A stretch of 64,000 nt of DNA from Turneriella sp. (GCA_019186965.1 JABARV010000005.1:62001-126000), one strand, 5' to 3'. Positions 26,994 through 34,952 are shown, counted from the stretch's first letter. Made by a program: numbers and translations. The notes: generated by a model from the sequence alone, not told the origin.

Positions 26994-28745
26994 TTAGACT
27001 TGCCGTTTAAAGTAAGCGAAAATTTCTTTTTCGTCAATGCGAACGATTGTCGGCCTTCCATGCGGGCAACGCAGTGGCATTTTACATTTTTGTAGTTTCG
27101 CGTACAATTCACGAAAATCTGTTAGCGACGCGCTTTCGCCCTTACGGATTGCGTGCCGACACGATAAATCTTTTGCGAGTTGATCAAAAAGGTCGCTTGT
27201 ATTTATCCCTCCCAAACCCTCGACGATTTTAATCGCAGTGTCAAGCGCGGCTAACTCTTCGCCTAATTCAACATACGAAGGGATTGACTCAAGCGCTAAA
27301 CCTGCTGGCCCCAAATCGTTCAATTTAAAGCCTAATGCAAGTAGTTCTTTTTGGTGTTTTTTTATACGATCGTGACTAAAAACATCGGTCGAAATAGGTA
27401 GAGCGCTCAGCAAATTTTGTGTAATATTTTTCTTTTGTGCCAACTGATCTAAAAAAAATTCGTAGTTAATCCTCTCGTGTGCGGTATGTTGGTCGATAAG
27501 AAAAAGCCCTTCGGGATTTGTTCCGACAATAAAAGTATTAAAAATACGCGTATGGAGTGCAAGGTTCTCGGGGAGTAAAGTTGGCGCTTCTTTGTCGCTA
27601 AATTTTAAAAGTGTACTCCCGCTAAAAAGAGTTTGGTCTAAAGGCGCTTCTTTAAGAGGCGCATTATTCCCAAATGTTTTTGTTGCCGTTTGGAGGTTGC
27701 CCTCTTTGCCTACTCTATCTTGCGGAAGGCGTACCATGCTTGCCGCCGCTATCCCTCCTTCTTGGCTAATTGTACGGCTAAACGCTTGCCTTAAAAAATT
27801 TTGTACGGCAATTTCTTCTTTAAACCTAACCTCACGTTTTTGCGGATGCACATTCACGTCGATATCTCGTTCTTTTACAGAAAGGAAAAGCGCCGCGAAT
27901 GGAAATCTGCCTTTTGGCATAAGTTCGCCGTATGCATGCCGTAAAAGCATCACAAGCGGTTTATATTCGACTGGCCTCTTGTTTACCCATAAACGGATGT
28001 CGCTAGCAAAATTGCGGTAAAAATAAAATTTTGAGATATACCCTTCGAGCGTAAAACCGTCGGACGTCCAAAAAAGCGGCAGAAGATTTTCTTGGATACT
28101 GCCGCCGAAAATTTGAGAAAGGCGCTCCAAAAGATGCGAGCATGAAGGAAGAACAACGGGTTCTTTGTTATCCAGCGTATAGCGAAAAGTAACGCCGTAA
28201 CGCGCAATCGTTACCTGCATAAGGATATCATTTATTTGCCTTACAATTTTCGCACGGTTCTTGTAATAGGAACGCCGCACCGGAACATTATAAAAGAGGT
28301 CGCGGACAACGACACGAGTTCCTTTTATTATAGGTGAAGGCGTAGTGCTCCGCCCTGTCTCGTCGACAGTAACTTGCGAGCCGAGGCTATCTATTTGTTT
28401 TGACTCTATCGTGAGTCTACTTACCGCTGCAATTGAACCTAAGGCTTCTCCGCGAAATCCCATAGTCTTTGCCGTAATTAGCTCTTCAAAAGAGCGGATT
28501 TTACTCGTTGCAAAACTATCTACTGCAAGAAGTAAATCATCCTCGTGGATGCCATGCCCGTCGTCGCGCACCTGAATTTCTTCAAAGCCATCCCCTAAAA
28601 TTTGTATATCAATTTGTGTTGCGTTTGCATCGAGTGAATTCTCGACAAGTTCTTTAACGATTGCAGCGGGCGATTCGATTACCTCTCCTGCCGCGATTTG
28701 CGCAATGAGCGCATCGTTGAGTTTGTGGATTCGTGCCCTTGCCAT
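26994..28745 (-). CDS. mutL: DNA mismatch repair protein MutL
   Basis: Mismatch-repair ATPase that links MutS recognition to strand incision. Of 583 residues, the GHKL ATPase is N-terminal, with IAAGEVIESPAAIVKELVEN and NSLDA, DDGHGI, and GFRGEALGSI. After a variable linker, the C-terminal domain has IDQHTAHERINYE, which matches the metal-binding endonuclease motif DQHAxxExxxxE with Thr for Ala, plus LSCRHAIRKGE and CPHGRPT. It is therefore an endonuclease-type MutL, unlike the E. coli protein. I chose the ATG at 28745 (MARARIHKLND); a longer frame to 28772 would start inside the upstream terminator hairpin. Confidence 0.95.
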   Translation of the reverse strand: MARARIHKLNDALIAQIAAGEVIESPAAIVKELVENSLDANATQIDIQILGDGFEEIQVRDDGHGIHEDDLLLAVDSFATSKIRSFEELITAKTMGFRGEALGSIAAVSRLTIESKQIDSLGSQVTVDETGRSTTPSPIIKGTRVVVRDLFYNVPVRRSYYKNRAKIVRQINDILMQVTIARYGVTFRYTLDNKEPVVLPSCSHLLERLSQIFGGSIQENLLPLFWTSDGFTLEGYISKFYFYRNFASDIRLWVNKRPVEYKPLVMLLRHAYGELMPKGRFPFAALFLSVKERDIDVNVHPQKREVRFKEEIAVQNFLRQAFSRTISQEGGIAAASMVRLPQDRVGKEGNLQTATKTFGNNAPLKEAPLDQTLFSGSTLLKFSDKEAPTLLPENLALHTRIFNTFIVGTNPEGLFLIDQHTAHERINYEFFLDQLAQKKNITQNLLSALPISTDVFSHDRIKKHQKELLALGFKLNDLGPAGLALESIPSYVELGEELAALDTAIKIVEGLGGINTSDLFDQLAKDLSCRHAIRKGESASLTDFRELYAKLQKCKMPLRCPHGRPTIVRIDEKEIFAYFKRQV

Positions 28746-28746
28746 A

Positions 28747-28796
28747 CAATAAAAAAGGCCGCCTAAAAGCAATATAGCTTTTTGGGCAGCCTTTTT
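28747..28796 (-). terminator. Rho-independent terminator after the RRM protein gene
   Basis: Reading on the minus strand, an A-rich arm containing AAAAAGGCTGCCC pairs with GGCGGCCTTTTTT across a TATATT loop, forming a stem of about 19 pairs with one mismatch and one bulge, followed by a T run. It separates the RRM gene from mutL. Confidence 0.85.
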
Positions 28797-28820
28797 GGAC
28801 TAACTACTTAGTTACAATTA

Positions 28821-29192
28821 CTACCAAGCATTTTCGTCGCTATGGCCGCGACGAAAATTTCCACCGCCTCGACCGCCACGGTTGTTTCCACGGTTGCCAC
28901 CGCCAAAACCACCACGACCGCCACCATGACCTCCACCACGGTTTCCCTCTTCACGAGGGCGAGCTTCGTTTACAACGAGGTTGCGACCATTTACATCGCG
29001 GCCATTCATTTGTTTTACCGCATTTTGCGCCCCTTCGCCATCTTCCATTTCGACAAACGCAAAGCCACGTGAGCGCCCCGAATCGCGATCACGCACGATT
29101 TTTACGGAAGATACTGTGCCAAACGCTTCAAAAGCAGAACGTAATTCTTCTTCGGTTGCGGCATAAGCTAAGTTACCTACATAGATATTCAT
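28821..29192 (-). CDS. RNA-binding protein with one RRM and a glycine-rich tail
   Basis: Small cytoplasmic single-stranded RNA-binding protein of 123 residues, like the cold-inducible Rbp proteins of cyanobacteria. The RRM spans 1-80 with RNP2 IYVGNLA at 3-9 and RNP1 RGFAFVEM at about 43-50. A tail of Gly/Arg/Asn repeats follows (RGGGHGGGRGGFGGGN and similar), ending HSDENAW. The ATG at 29192 has a clear AGGAG at 29205-29209, so the extended frame to 29375 is not used. It has a long upstream region and its own terminator, consistent with a separately regulated single gene. RNA-chaperone activity is an inference from the family. Confidence 0.92.
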   Translation of the reverse strand: MNIYVGNLAYAATEEELRSAFEAFGTVSSVKIVRDRDSGRSRGFAFVEMEDGEGAQNAVKQMNGRDVNGRNLVVNEARPREEGNRGGGHGGGRGGFGGGNRGNNRGGRGGGNFRRGHSDENAW

Positions 29193-29499
29193 TGTTGTTA
29201 TTTTCTCCTGATTTTTTACTATCAGCGCGCCGATGAAAAAGACATGGTTTCCATGCCCGTTTGCAACACCGACCAAGAGAATACAAAAACGCCCTTGACC
29301 TACATCCTTGAAGGCTGTCGAACTGTCGAACCATCCTGACACTCTGAAAATAGAATATTTACTATTCTTTACCAAATTTGTCCGCTTGTTGGCCTTGTCA
29401 ACGTATTATTATTGACGCGTGAAAAAGCTGCTACGGGTGTTCCACGCACCCTTAAGCCAAAAGCTTTTGAGCGCAAAGATAGAAACTTAGGAGAATACA
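29193..29499. other. Divergent intergenic region between the RRM gene and a small secreted protein gene
   Basis: About 307 bases with no gene. It must hold promoters in both directions. On the minus strand a perfect TTGACA lies at 29396-29401, but no good -10 follows at 16-18 bases. AGAATA/TATTCT and GGGTG/CACCC form two small inverted repeats. Ribosome sites AGGAG flank both genes. I see no riboswitch. Confidence 0.4.
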
Positions 29500-29718
29500 A
29501 TGCTGAAAAAATTATTAGCATTACTGCTCGCACTCACTTTCATCGGTGGCGTAGTAGCGCAAGACGCAGAAGCAACTTCAGAAGAAGCGCCTGCATCTGC
29601 ACCTGCAAAAGACGACGCTAAGCCAGCGAAAAAAAAGAAAGCGAAAAAAGCAAAAAAGCACAAGAAGAAGCGCAAAGCTAAAAAAGCTGCCGCAGAATCT
29701 GCCGAAAACGGAAACTAA
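29500..29718 (+). CDS. Small secreted lysine/alanine-rich protein
   Basis: A 72-residue protein with a clear signal peptide (MLKKLLALLLALTFIGGVVA, cleavage before QDAEA). The mature peptide of about 52 residues has an acidic/Ala/Pro first half (ATSEEAPASAPAKDDA). A run of Lys-rich repeats follows (KKKKAKKAKKHKKKRKAKK) and a neutral tail. The ribosome site AGGAG lies just upstream and a terminator follows, so it is a real single-gene unit. Such low-complexity cationic peptides could bind acidic polymers such as LPS, peptidoglycan or nucleic acid in the periplasm, but no function can be assigned. Confidence 0.75.
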   Translation: MLKKLLALLLALTFIGGVVAQDAEATSEEAPASAPAKDDAKPAKKKKAKKAKKHKKKRKAKKAAAESAENGN

Positions 29719-29762
29719 TCCGTATTCGAAAACCATTCGAATGTCATAATTCTATGGTTTGA

Positions 29763-29812
29763 CATCGGGCTCCGTTTAGGTAAACACCTTTATGGAGTCC
29801 CGATGACTTTTT
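29763..29812 (+). terminator. Terminator after the lysine-rich gene
   Basis: CATCGGG-CTCC pairs with GGAG-T-CCCGATG (one bulged T) around a 20-base loop and is followed by ACTTTTTCC. The right arm overlaps the last codons of the convergent gene that ends at 29790. Confidence 0.7.
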
Positions 29813-30512
29813 CCTTAAATAACTTTAACACCTCGAAAATTTTAATCCTTTCTGCTTCTATCTGCTCTTTTGGGTATTTTTTTGTTCGCATATATTGTAA
29901 CCTGTTGGGTCCTGGGCATACCACCGTTGGTAGGCTTTGCCACGTAAATACCTTCCCTTGTAGTTCCAAAAGCTCTTTTTTATCCCTAAATACAAAAGCT
30001 GCCGCCTGCCCAAAAAGAATAATTCCTTTGATTGAAAACTTCTCGATGTCGCTACGCACGTGGATTTGGCAGTTTTCTACTTGTTCAACGGTTCCTGTTT
30101 CATCCATTGAGAAATGGCAACGCAAAATTTCGCGTACAAGGGCATTTTCGGCACGAAACCCCAAAACTCCTTCAACCATTTTCTCGAACAAACTATTTTC
30201 TGCTAAGTCGTTATAGAATTTAGCTTTTGGGCCTAAAAATGGATTATGGACAAGAAAAAGGTATGGTTGCGAAATTCTATGGAAACCAAATTGCTCTTTT
30301 TTATAAGAAATTCTACGCGCACATAACGTACACGCATTTTTATCAAACTTACGTTCAATAACTTTTTCAGATACAACTGGCCTAAAAGAGAGCTTTATTT
30401 TTTCGGGTTCAAGCTCTTCATCGCGACGCCACAGAAAAAATCGACGCCCTTTTAAAAGACGCAGGGCGTCTTCTAAAATTTCACTGAGTTCGGGATAGAG
30501 ATCGACGCGCAA
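29790..30512 (-). CDS. Divergent Fe-S uracil-DNA-glycosylase-like protein
   Basis: Of 240 residues, four Cys have the exact pattern of family 4 uracil-DNA glycosylases: Cys61-X2-Cys64, then 67 residues, Cys132, then 15 residues, Cys148. The known [4Fe-4S] enzymes use C-X2-C-X68-C-X15-C or close variants. YLFLVHNPFLGPKAKFYND lies where the catalytic GEAPG...ED motif should be, and KGIILFGQAAAFVF matches the core strand and helix (IVALGxxAA). CPGPNRLQY stands where HPSxxL is expected. The fold therefore fits but both active-site motifs are altered, so it may bind DNA without standard excision or act on another substrate. The TTG start directly follows the stop of the DksA-like gene. Confidence 0.55.
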   Translation of the reverse strand: MRVDLYPELSEILEDALRLLKGRRFFLWRRDEELEPEKIKLSFRPVVSEKVIERKFDKNACTLCARRISYKKEQFGFHRISQPYLFLVHNPFLGPKAKFYNDLAENSLFEKMVEGVLGFRAENALVREILRCHFSMDETGTVEQVENCQIHVRSDIEKFSIKGIILFGQAAAFVFRDKKELLELQGKVFTWQSLPTVVCPGPNRLQYMRTKKYPKEQIEAERIKIFEVLKLFKEKVIGTP

Positions 30513-30917
30513 TTATTCGATTTCGGGTGCGCGTGTTTGCATTCTACGCTTACGTTGTAATTTGTCGAATATTTCTTGCGCAGCAAGTGTCCGTAACGCT
30601 TCGGGAACAGCTTTTAGGCGTGCCTTATTAATAACTTCGCCAGTATCGACACAAATTCCATACGATTTTTCTTTAATACGTTTGAGCGCCGCGTCAATTT
30701 CTTCCAAACGCTCACGATCGCCTTGCGAAAGCGACATTTTAAGCTCACGCTCGATGAGTTCGGTCGCAAGATCGGCCAAGTCGCCCACGTCCTCTTTTTC
30801 ACTTGAAGTTAATTCGTCTTCTTTACCTTGGATTTCTTTGATGAGTCGAGCCTTTTTCTCTGAAAGAAGCTCTTTAAATTCGTTCAGCTCTTTGGCTGAA
30901 AAAGGAGATTTTGCCAT
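30513..30917 (-). CDS. DksA/TraR-family protein lacking the zinc cysteines
   Basis: A 134-residue protein with the DksA layout. A long antiparallel coiled coil (about 8-85) carries the tip-region phrase DVGDLADLATELIERE. A short C-terminal domain (about 86-134) includes YGICVDTGEVINKARLKAVPEALRTL, which aligns with the DksA zinc finger YGxCxxCGxxIxxxRLxAxPxAxxC. Only the first Cys is kept; the other ligands are Thr, Leu or Ala. DksA proteins bind the secondary channel of RNA polymerase and modulate rRNA and stress promoters; zinc-free forms are known. It is co-directional with the UDG-like gene, whose TTG start abuts this stop. Confidence 0.82.
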   Translation of the reverse strand: MAKSPFSAKELNEFKELLSEKKARLIKEIQGKEDELTSSEKEDVGDLADLATELIERELKMSLSQGDRERLEEIDAALKRIKEKSYGICVDTGEVINKARLKAVPEALRTLAAQEIFDKLQRKRRMQTRAPEIE

Positions 30918-30975
30918 TGGCGCAAGTTAACCTATCTGGATTGTTTTGGCAAGTTTTTTATTGTTTTTTGCGTGG

Positions 30976-32451
30976 TTAGTGGGCGTCTAACACCAATATT
31001 GTTGCGTCGTCGTTGAGTACGGGTTGTATAGTGCGAAATTTAAGCATATCGTCAAAAAGTTTTACACAAACATTTTGCGCATCTAAAAGTGTCGTTTTTT
31101 GCAATAAAAGCCGCAAGCTTTCTTTTCCATACATTTCTCCTCTATCGTTTTCATGCTCTAAAACTCCATCGGTTAAAAAAACTACTCGATCTTTAGGATT
31201 AAGTTCTATAGTACGTTCTGCGTATTTTTGATCTGCAAAAACTCCTACCATCCCTCCTTGGCAGTTATACGTATTTATTTCACCTGTTTCTCTATTTATC
31301 GTCCAAAGGTCGGGATGGCCTCCGTTGGCAAAGGTAAGTTTTTTTTGTGCAGGTGAAAAAAAAGCGTAAATAAGCGTCAAAAAGCGATTCCCTATATGCC
31401 CGTACAAAGTTGCGTTTAGGTACGCAGCCATTTGCGCGGGTGAATTTGCCAGGTCGTGCCGCACGGCGACCGCCATTTTGGCCATCCCTGTAATGAGCGC
31501 TGCAGGAACTCCGTGGCCGCTCACGTCGGCAATAAAGATTCCATAGCCGTCTTTTACTTCAAATACATCGTAAAGATCGCCCCCCACTTGCGCCATTGGG
31601 GTAAAGTGCGCGGCAAACCCAAACGAGGTATTCTGGGGAAGACTTTCCGGCAAAAATGCGCGTTGTATCGTTTGTGCAGCGTTAAGTTCTCTATCTTTTT
31701 CTTTAAGCTCTTCGATATGCTGCTTGAGCGAAGAGAGCATCGAATTGAATGAACTTGCAAGTTCGCCAAATTCGTCTCGGCGGTTAAGTGTAACGGCAAA
31801 ATCAAGATTTCCTTTAGCTAACTCACGCGTCCCTTGCTTTAAAATTTTTAACGGCCTTGTCATCTGGAAACTAAAGAAAATCGCTAGTATAAAAACAATT
31901 ACAAACGCAACGCTAATAGCGACGGCCAGATTTTGTTTTAATTCTTGGATTGGAGCAAGTATTGCTGCTTCTGAATACTCCAACGACACCAAAAGGTTGG
32001 GAGCTTCTCCTTTAAGCCCCACGCTCGTCGAAAAAACCATACAGCGGTTGTTTATATTTAGCGCACACGCCTGAATTGTGTATTCGGGGGGTATTTTACT
32101 AAATACTTCTTTCTCGATAATAGACGGCCAGCTTGCGAGAATAAAACCGTTACGGCTTTCATCACGTGAAAGAAATACCGCCTTCATAAAGTGCAAACCT
32201 TGCGCTTTTTGTCCTTCAAATATTTTTAAAATTTCACGAGAATCCACTTGGGTTGACACAAGATTTCCGCCATTCGTCAGTAGCAGGTTAAAAATACTAC
32301 GGGCGAAAAAAAGAGCTTGCGCCTTTCCTTCTTGCTGTGCTTTACTGATGCTTGACGCTTCAAACCGTGAAACACTATAAATCGAAATTGGAATAATCGA
32401 TACACTGATAACGCACAATAATGCTATAATAAGTTTGTTTCGGACACGCAC
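30976..32451 (-). CDS. Membrane-bound PP2C (SpoIIE/RsbU-type) serine phosphatase
   Basis: Predicted signal-controlled Ser/Thr phosphatase of 491 residues. Membrane helices lie at about 6-27 and 178-198, flanking a 150-residue periplasmic sensor. A HAMP domain follows (MTRPLKILKQGTRELAKGNLD) and a short coiled coil with LNAAQTIQRAFLPESLP, then the phosphatase. The metal-binding acidic residues are in VGGDLYDVFEV, IADVSGHGVPAAL, FLTDGVLEHEN and NDDATILVL. Family members usually dephosphorylate an anti-sigma-factor antagonist, but no STAS or HATPase gene is adjacent, so the target is unknown. The start is a GTG at 32451. Confidence 0.9.
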   Translation of the reverse strand: MRVRNKLIIALLCVISVSIIPISIYSVSRFEASSISKAQQEGKAQALFFARSIFNLLLTNGGNLVSTQVDSREILKIFEGQKAQGLHFMKAVFLSRDESRNGFILASWPSIIEKEVFSKIPPEYTIQACALNINNRCMVFSTSVGLKGEAPNLLVSLEYSEAAILAPIQELKQNLAVAISVAFVIVFILAIFFSFQMTRPLKILKQGTRELAKGNLDFAVTLNRRDEFGELASSFNSMLSSLKQHIEELKEKDRELNAAQTIQRAFLPESLPQNTSFGFAAHFTPMAQVGGDLYDVFEVKDGYGIFIADVSGHGVPAALITGMAKMAVAVRHDLANSPAQMAAYLNATLYGHIGNRFLTLIYAFFSPAQKKLTFANGGHPDLWTINRETGEINTYNCQGGMVGVFADQKYAERTIELNPKDRVVFLTDGVLEHENDRGEMYGKESLRLLLQKTTLLDAQNVCVKLFDDMLKFRTIQPVLNDDATILVLDAH

Positions 32452-32614
32452 CTGCCCTGCTTTGTACTAAGTCTCAGGTAAACAATCTTTTTTATACAAC
32501 AAGTAGGAGGGGCCACAGAGTAATTTTTTTATAATTTTTTTTAGATTTCTGTAAAATTAAGGCACTTCTTCCTCCTGTGTGCCGATATAAAGCCGTGGAT
32601 ACAAGGAGTTACAC

Positions 32615-32962
32615 TTGGAAGAATTATTAAAAAAAGTTATCAATTTGGGTATTGGATCAATCCAAACGCTTGAGGCGAATTTACAGTTCGCGCTCAAAAA
32701 AACCGAAGAGAGCATCAACGATCTTGTCACAAAAGGTGATACCTCAAATTCCGAGACAGCCAGTAAGATAAAAAAACGCGTCAACGACCTATTGCTTTCT
32801 GTACAAGACTATGAAAACAAAGTCAAGGCCACAGCTACCCAGCTTATCGCGGCTTTAGAAGAGATTAAAACAATGCCCCAAAAAGCCCAGAACGATTTGG
32901 AAAAATATATCGATACACTTTCCACAAAAATACGAACGCTCTTTTCTAAGGAACAAGACTAA
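32615..32962 (+). CDS. Phasin-like helical protein
   Basis: Almost entirely helical 115-residue protein resembling the polyhydroxyalkanoate-regulator/phasin-related family: MEELLKKVINLGIGSIQTLEANLQ, then a predicted coiled coil (VNDLLLSVQDYENKVKATA) and a charged tail. The TTG start has AAGGAG at ideal spacing. In the leader, an AGGAGG at 32505-32510 can pair with CCTCCT at 32571-32576. A TATAAT lies at 32530-32535. A strong terminator follows, so it is a single-gene unit. No PHA synthase is in the window, so a granule role is speculative. Confidence 0.7.
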   Translation: MEELLKKVINLGIGSIQTLEANLQFALKKTEESINDLVTKGDTSNSETASKIKKRVNDLLLSVQDYENKVKATATQLIAALEEIKTMPQKAQNDLEKYIDTLSTKIRTLFSKEQD

Positions 32963-33001
32963 AAGCGCTACGGGATTTAAAGCCTTGTAGCGCTTTTACT
33001 T
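32961..33001. terminator. Bidirectional terminator between two convergent small genes
   Basis: Perfect 11-bp stem AAAAGCGCTAC / GTAGCGCTTTT at 32961-32971 and 32987-32997 with a 15-base loop. The A/T ends allow termination in both directions. The left arm includes the phasin-like stop. Confidence 0.88.
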
Positions 33002-33089
33002 ATTTCTTTTTATGACGGTTAGCGCGACGCTTTTTTTTCCGTTTATGGTTTGCAATTTTTCTACGTTTACGTTTACGGCCACTGGGCAT
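33000..33089 (-). CDS. 29-aa AURKAIP1/COX24-domain small basic protein
   Basis: Short gene with product MPSGRKRKRRKIANHKRK followed by KKRRANRHKKK. It closely resembles the tiny basic AURKAIP1/COX24-domain proteins of Bacteroidetes and other phyla, related to a mitochondrial ribosome-associated factor. An in-frame ATG at 33101 would add four residues (MKSP), but homologues begin MPSG. No strong ribosome site is visible for either start. It shares a bidirectional terminator with the phasin-like gene and diverges from ribF. It is probably ribosome-associated (inference). Ordinary length filters would miss it. Confidence 0.75.
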   Translation of the reverse strand: MPSGRKRKRRKIANHKRKKKRRANRHKKK

Positions 33090-33135
33090 CGGTGACTTCA
33101 TTATTTGAAAGGACAGCGTGTAAAGACCTTTATAT

Positions 33136-34071
33136 TTGCCACCTGTAAAACTTGTGGAATTTATCGAAGACTTAAATCTACTACCTGCAAGTATGCGCGG
33201 TAGCGTAATTGTTATGGGTGATTTTGACGGTATCCACCGTGGGCACAGGGTTCTTATTTCTGAAGCGATTTCTTATGCACAAAAAGAGAAGCTGACCTCA
33301 ATACTTTTAACGTACGAACCAAGTCCTAAAAAAATTATGCGTAAACTTACGTTAGATAGCAGACTCACAACGCATGAAGAAAAAAAAATGATTCTGGCCA
33401 ACACAGGGCTCGACATGGTTATTTTTTATCCGGTATCTAAAGACACCCTAAGGATTTCAGCCCGCAATTTTTTACGGAACTTTCTTTTGGAAAGATTATC
33501 GATGCGCCACCTTGTTATGGGTAACGACCACCATTTTGGATACAACCGCCGTGGAAATGCAACCTACTTAAAGGCTGCCCAAGCGCGTTACGGCTTTACG
33601 CTATCTATCGTCGAAGAGCAACTAACGCACGGAAAAAGAACATCCTCCTCGCGCATCCGCGAAGCGCTCGCGCAAGGAGACACTCCAGAAGCGGCAGATA
33701 TCATAGGTAGGCCATATTCAGTAACTGGGATAGTAATCCGTGGAGAAATGCGAGGACGCACCATTGGATTTCCTACGGCAAACCTTAAATTAGATCCTGA
33801 AAAACTTCTTCCCGCTATAGGAGTCTATAAAGGAATAACGGTACTTGAAAATGGCGAACGTATAACCTCTGTTGCAAATCTGGGGAAAAAACCGACTGCT
33901 GGCAATTTTCCTGTTGGAGTAGAAATCCACCTGTTAAATTTTACGCAGGACCTTTACGGTAAACATCTCACGTTTGAATTTGGGAAGCGCCTTCGCGCCG
34001 AAAAAAAATTTGCAAACTTTGAAGAACTCCGCGCACAAATTGCCACCGACATAAGCCAAGCGCGTTTGTAA
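33136..34071 (+). CDS. ribF: Bifunctional riboflavin kinase / FAD synthetase RibF
   Basis: Phosphorylates riboflavin to FMN and adenylylates it to FAD. Of 311 residues, the N-terminal nucleotidyltransferase has VIVMGDFDGIHRGHRVLI, with the HxGH-type motif as HRGH, and ends with SSSRIREALAQGD. The C-terminal kinase (about 185-310) has GRTIGFPTANL with the PTAN magnesium motif, and GVEIHLLNFTQDLYG. The usual start phrase GNFDG is GDFDG here. The start is TTG at 33136, without a strong ribosome site. It is divergent from the COX24-like gene. Confidence 0.95.
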   Translation: MPPVKLVEFIEDLNLLPASMRGSVIVMGDFDGIHRGHRVLISEAISYAQKEKLTSILLTYEPSPKKIMRKLTLDSRLTTHEEKKMILANTGLDMVIFYPVSKDTLRISARNFLRNFLLERLSMRHLVMGNDHHFGYNRRGNATYLKAAQARYGFTLSIVEEQLTHGKRTSSSRIREALAQGDTPEAADIIGRPYSVTGIVIRGEMRGRTIGFPTANLKLDPEKLLPAIGVYKGITVLENGERITSVANLGKKPTAGNFPVGVEIHLLNFTQDLYGKHLTFEFGKRLRAEKKFANFEELRAQIATDISQARL

Positions 34072-34140
34072 ATTTGGCGCACAATTTTTAATTTAAAAAA
34101 AGTGTCGCTTTTTCCTATATTTTGACGTATATTAAAGGGG

Positions 34141-34632
34141 ATGGGGAAAAGTTGCCTCAAGCTTATTTTAGGAGCGTTTTTTGCGTCTATAGCCGTTTTT
34201 CCGCTTCACCCTCGCGATGTTGTCGGTGTACTACTCGAAGACACTATCGCGACTTTTTCCGATTCGTACGACCTTCTTGTCTATTCACTCAAAGCAGCAA
34301 TCCAACGCGATTTGCGCGAGCAGCGCCAAAGCGTCCGTGAAGAGGCAAAGGTCACGAACGAACGTGTCGAAGCGTATCTTGAAGCAAAGGGTATTTTTTC
34401 ACGCCGCGACCGCCAACCCATTACCCGCAAAGAATTTGCGCAGCTTATGTTCCAGCGGTTTGATTTACCACGCGGATTTTTTACAAAACTTTTAAAAACA
34501 ACATCCTGGTACTATAGAGACGCCGTTCGTCTTGGGCTTTTTAACGACACCGATTCGTCGGATGGTACTATGTCCACCCGCGAAATGCTCTCTGTTTTTA
34601 TAAAAGCCGAAGCTTTAGGCCGCTCTCGATAA
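34141..34632 (+). CDS. Exported protein with a weak SLH-like repeat
   Basis: Unassigned 163-residue protein. A signal peptide-like N-terminus (about 1-22) is followed by an acidic/hydrophobic helix and an Arg/Glu-rich predicted coiled coil (IQRDLREQRQSVREEAKV). The C-terminal half, ITRKEFAQLMFQRFDLP, later RDAVRLGLFNDTDSSDG and MSTREMLSVF, has the spacing of an S-layer homology-like helix pair, found in some envelope proteins. The GGGG just before the ATG gives an unusually short ribosome-site spacing. It converges with trxA 2 bases from its stop. Function unknown. Confidence 0.6.
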   Translation: MGKSCLKLILGAFFASIAVFPLHPRDVVGVLLEDTIATFSDSYDLLVYSLKAAIQRDLREQRQSVREEAKVTNERVEAYLEAKGIFSRRDRQPITRKEFAQLMFQRFDLPRGFFTKLLKTTSWYYRDAVRLGLFNDTDSSDGTMSTREMLSVFIKAEALGRSR

Positions 34633-34634
34633 AA

Positions 34635-34952
34635 TTAAGCGTGTTTACTTAAAATATTTTTGTAGTGTTCTTTAGGCGCTGCTCCTACTGCCCTGTCTAC
34701 AACTTCGCCATTTTTAAATACCATAAGTGTTGGAATACTTGTAATGCCAAACTTCATTGCAGTTTCTGGATTTTCATCGACGTTCATTTTTACAATAGAC
34801 ACTTTGCCAGACATTTCTTTTTGTAAATCTTCCAAAACTGGTGCGACCATTCTGCATGGGCCACACCAAGGCGCCCAAAAATCTACCATTACTAGACCGG
34901 ACGCTATTTTATCTGAAAAATTTTGGTCTGAAATTTCTTGTACTAGCCCCAT
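34635..34952 (-). CDS. trxA: Thioredoxin
   Basis: Cytoplasmic 105-residue disulfide reductase. The active site is WAPWCGPCRM (CGPC at about residues 30-33), followed by a cis-Pro loop ITSIPTLMVFKNG. VVDFWAPW-type strands and KVNVDENP-type motifs (here KMNVDENPETA) match the family throughout and the length is standard. It converges with the preceding gene and is divergent from the M23 peptidase gene. Confidence 0.96.
   Translation of the reverse strand: MGLVQEISDQNFSDKIASGLVMVDFWAPWCGPCRMVAPVLEDLQKEMSGKVSIVKMNVDENPETAMKFGITSIPTLMVFKNGEVVDRAVGAAPKEHYKNILSKHA

Noticed and set aside
28772-28772. Upstream start for MutL at 28772
   Set aside because: It would place the start codon inside a terminator stem; the ATG at 28745 gives the conserved N-terminus.
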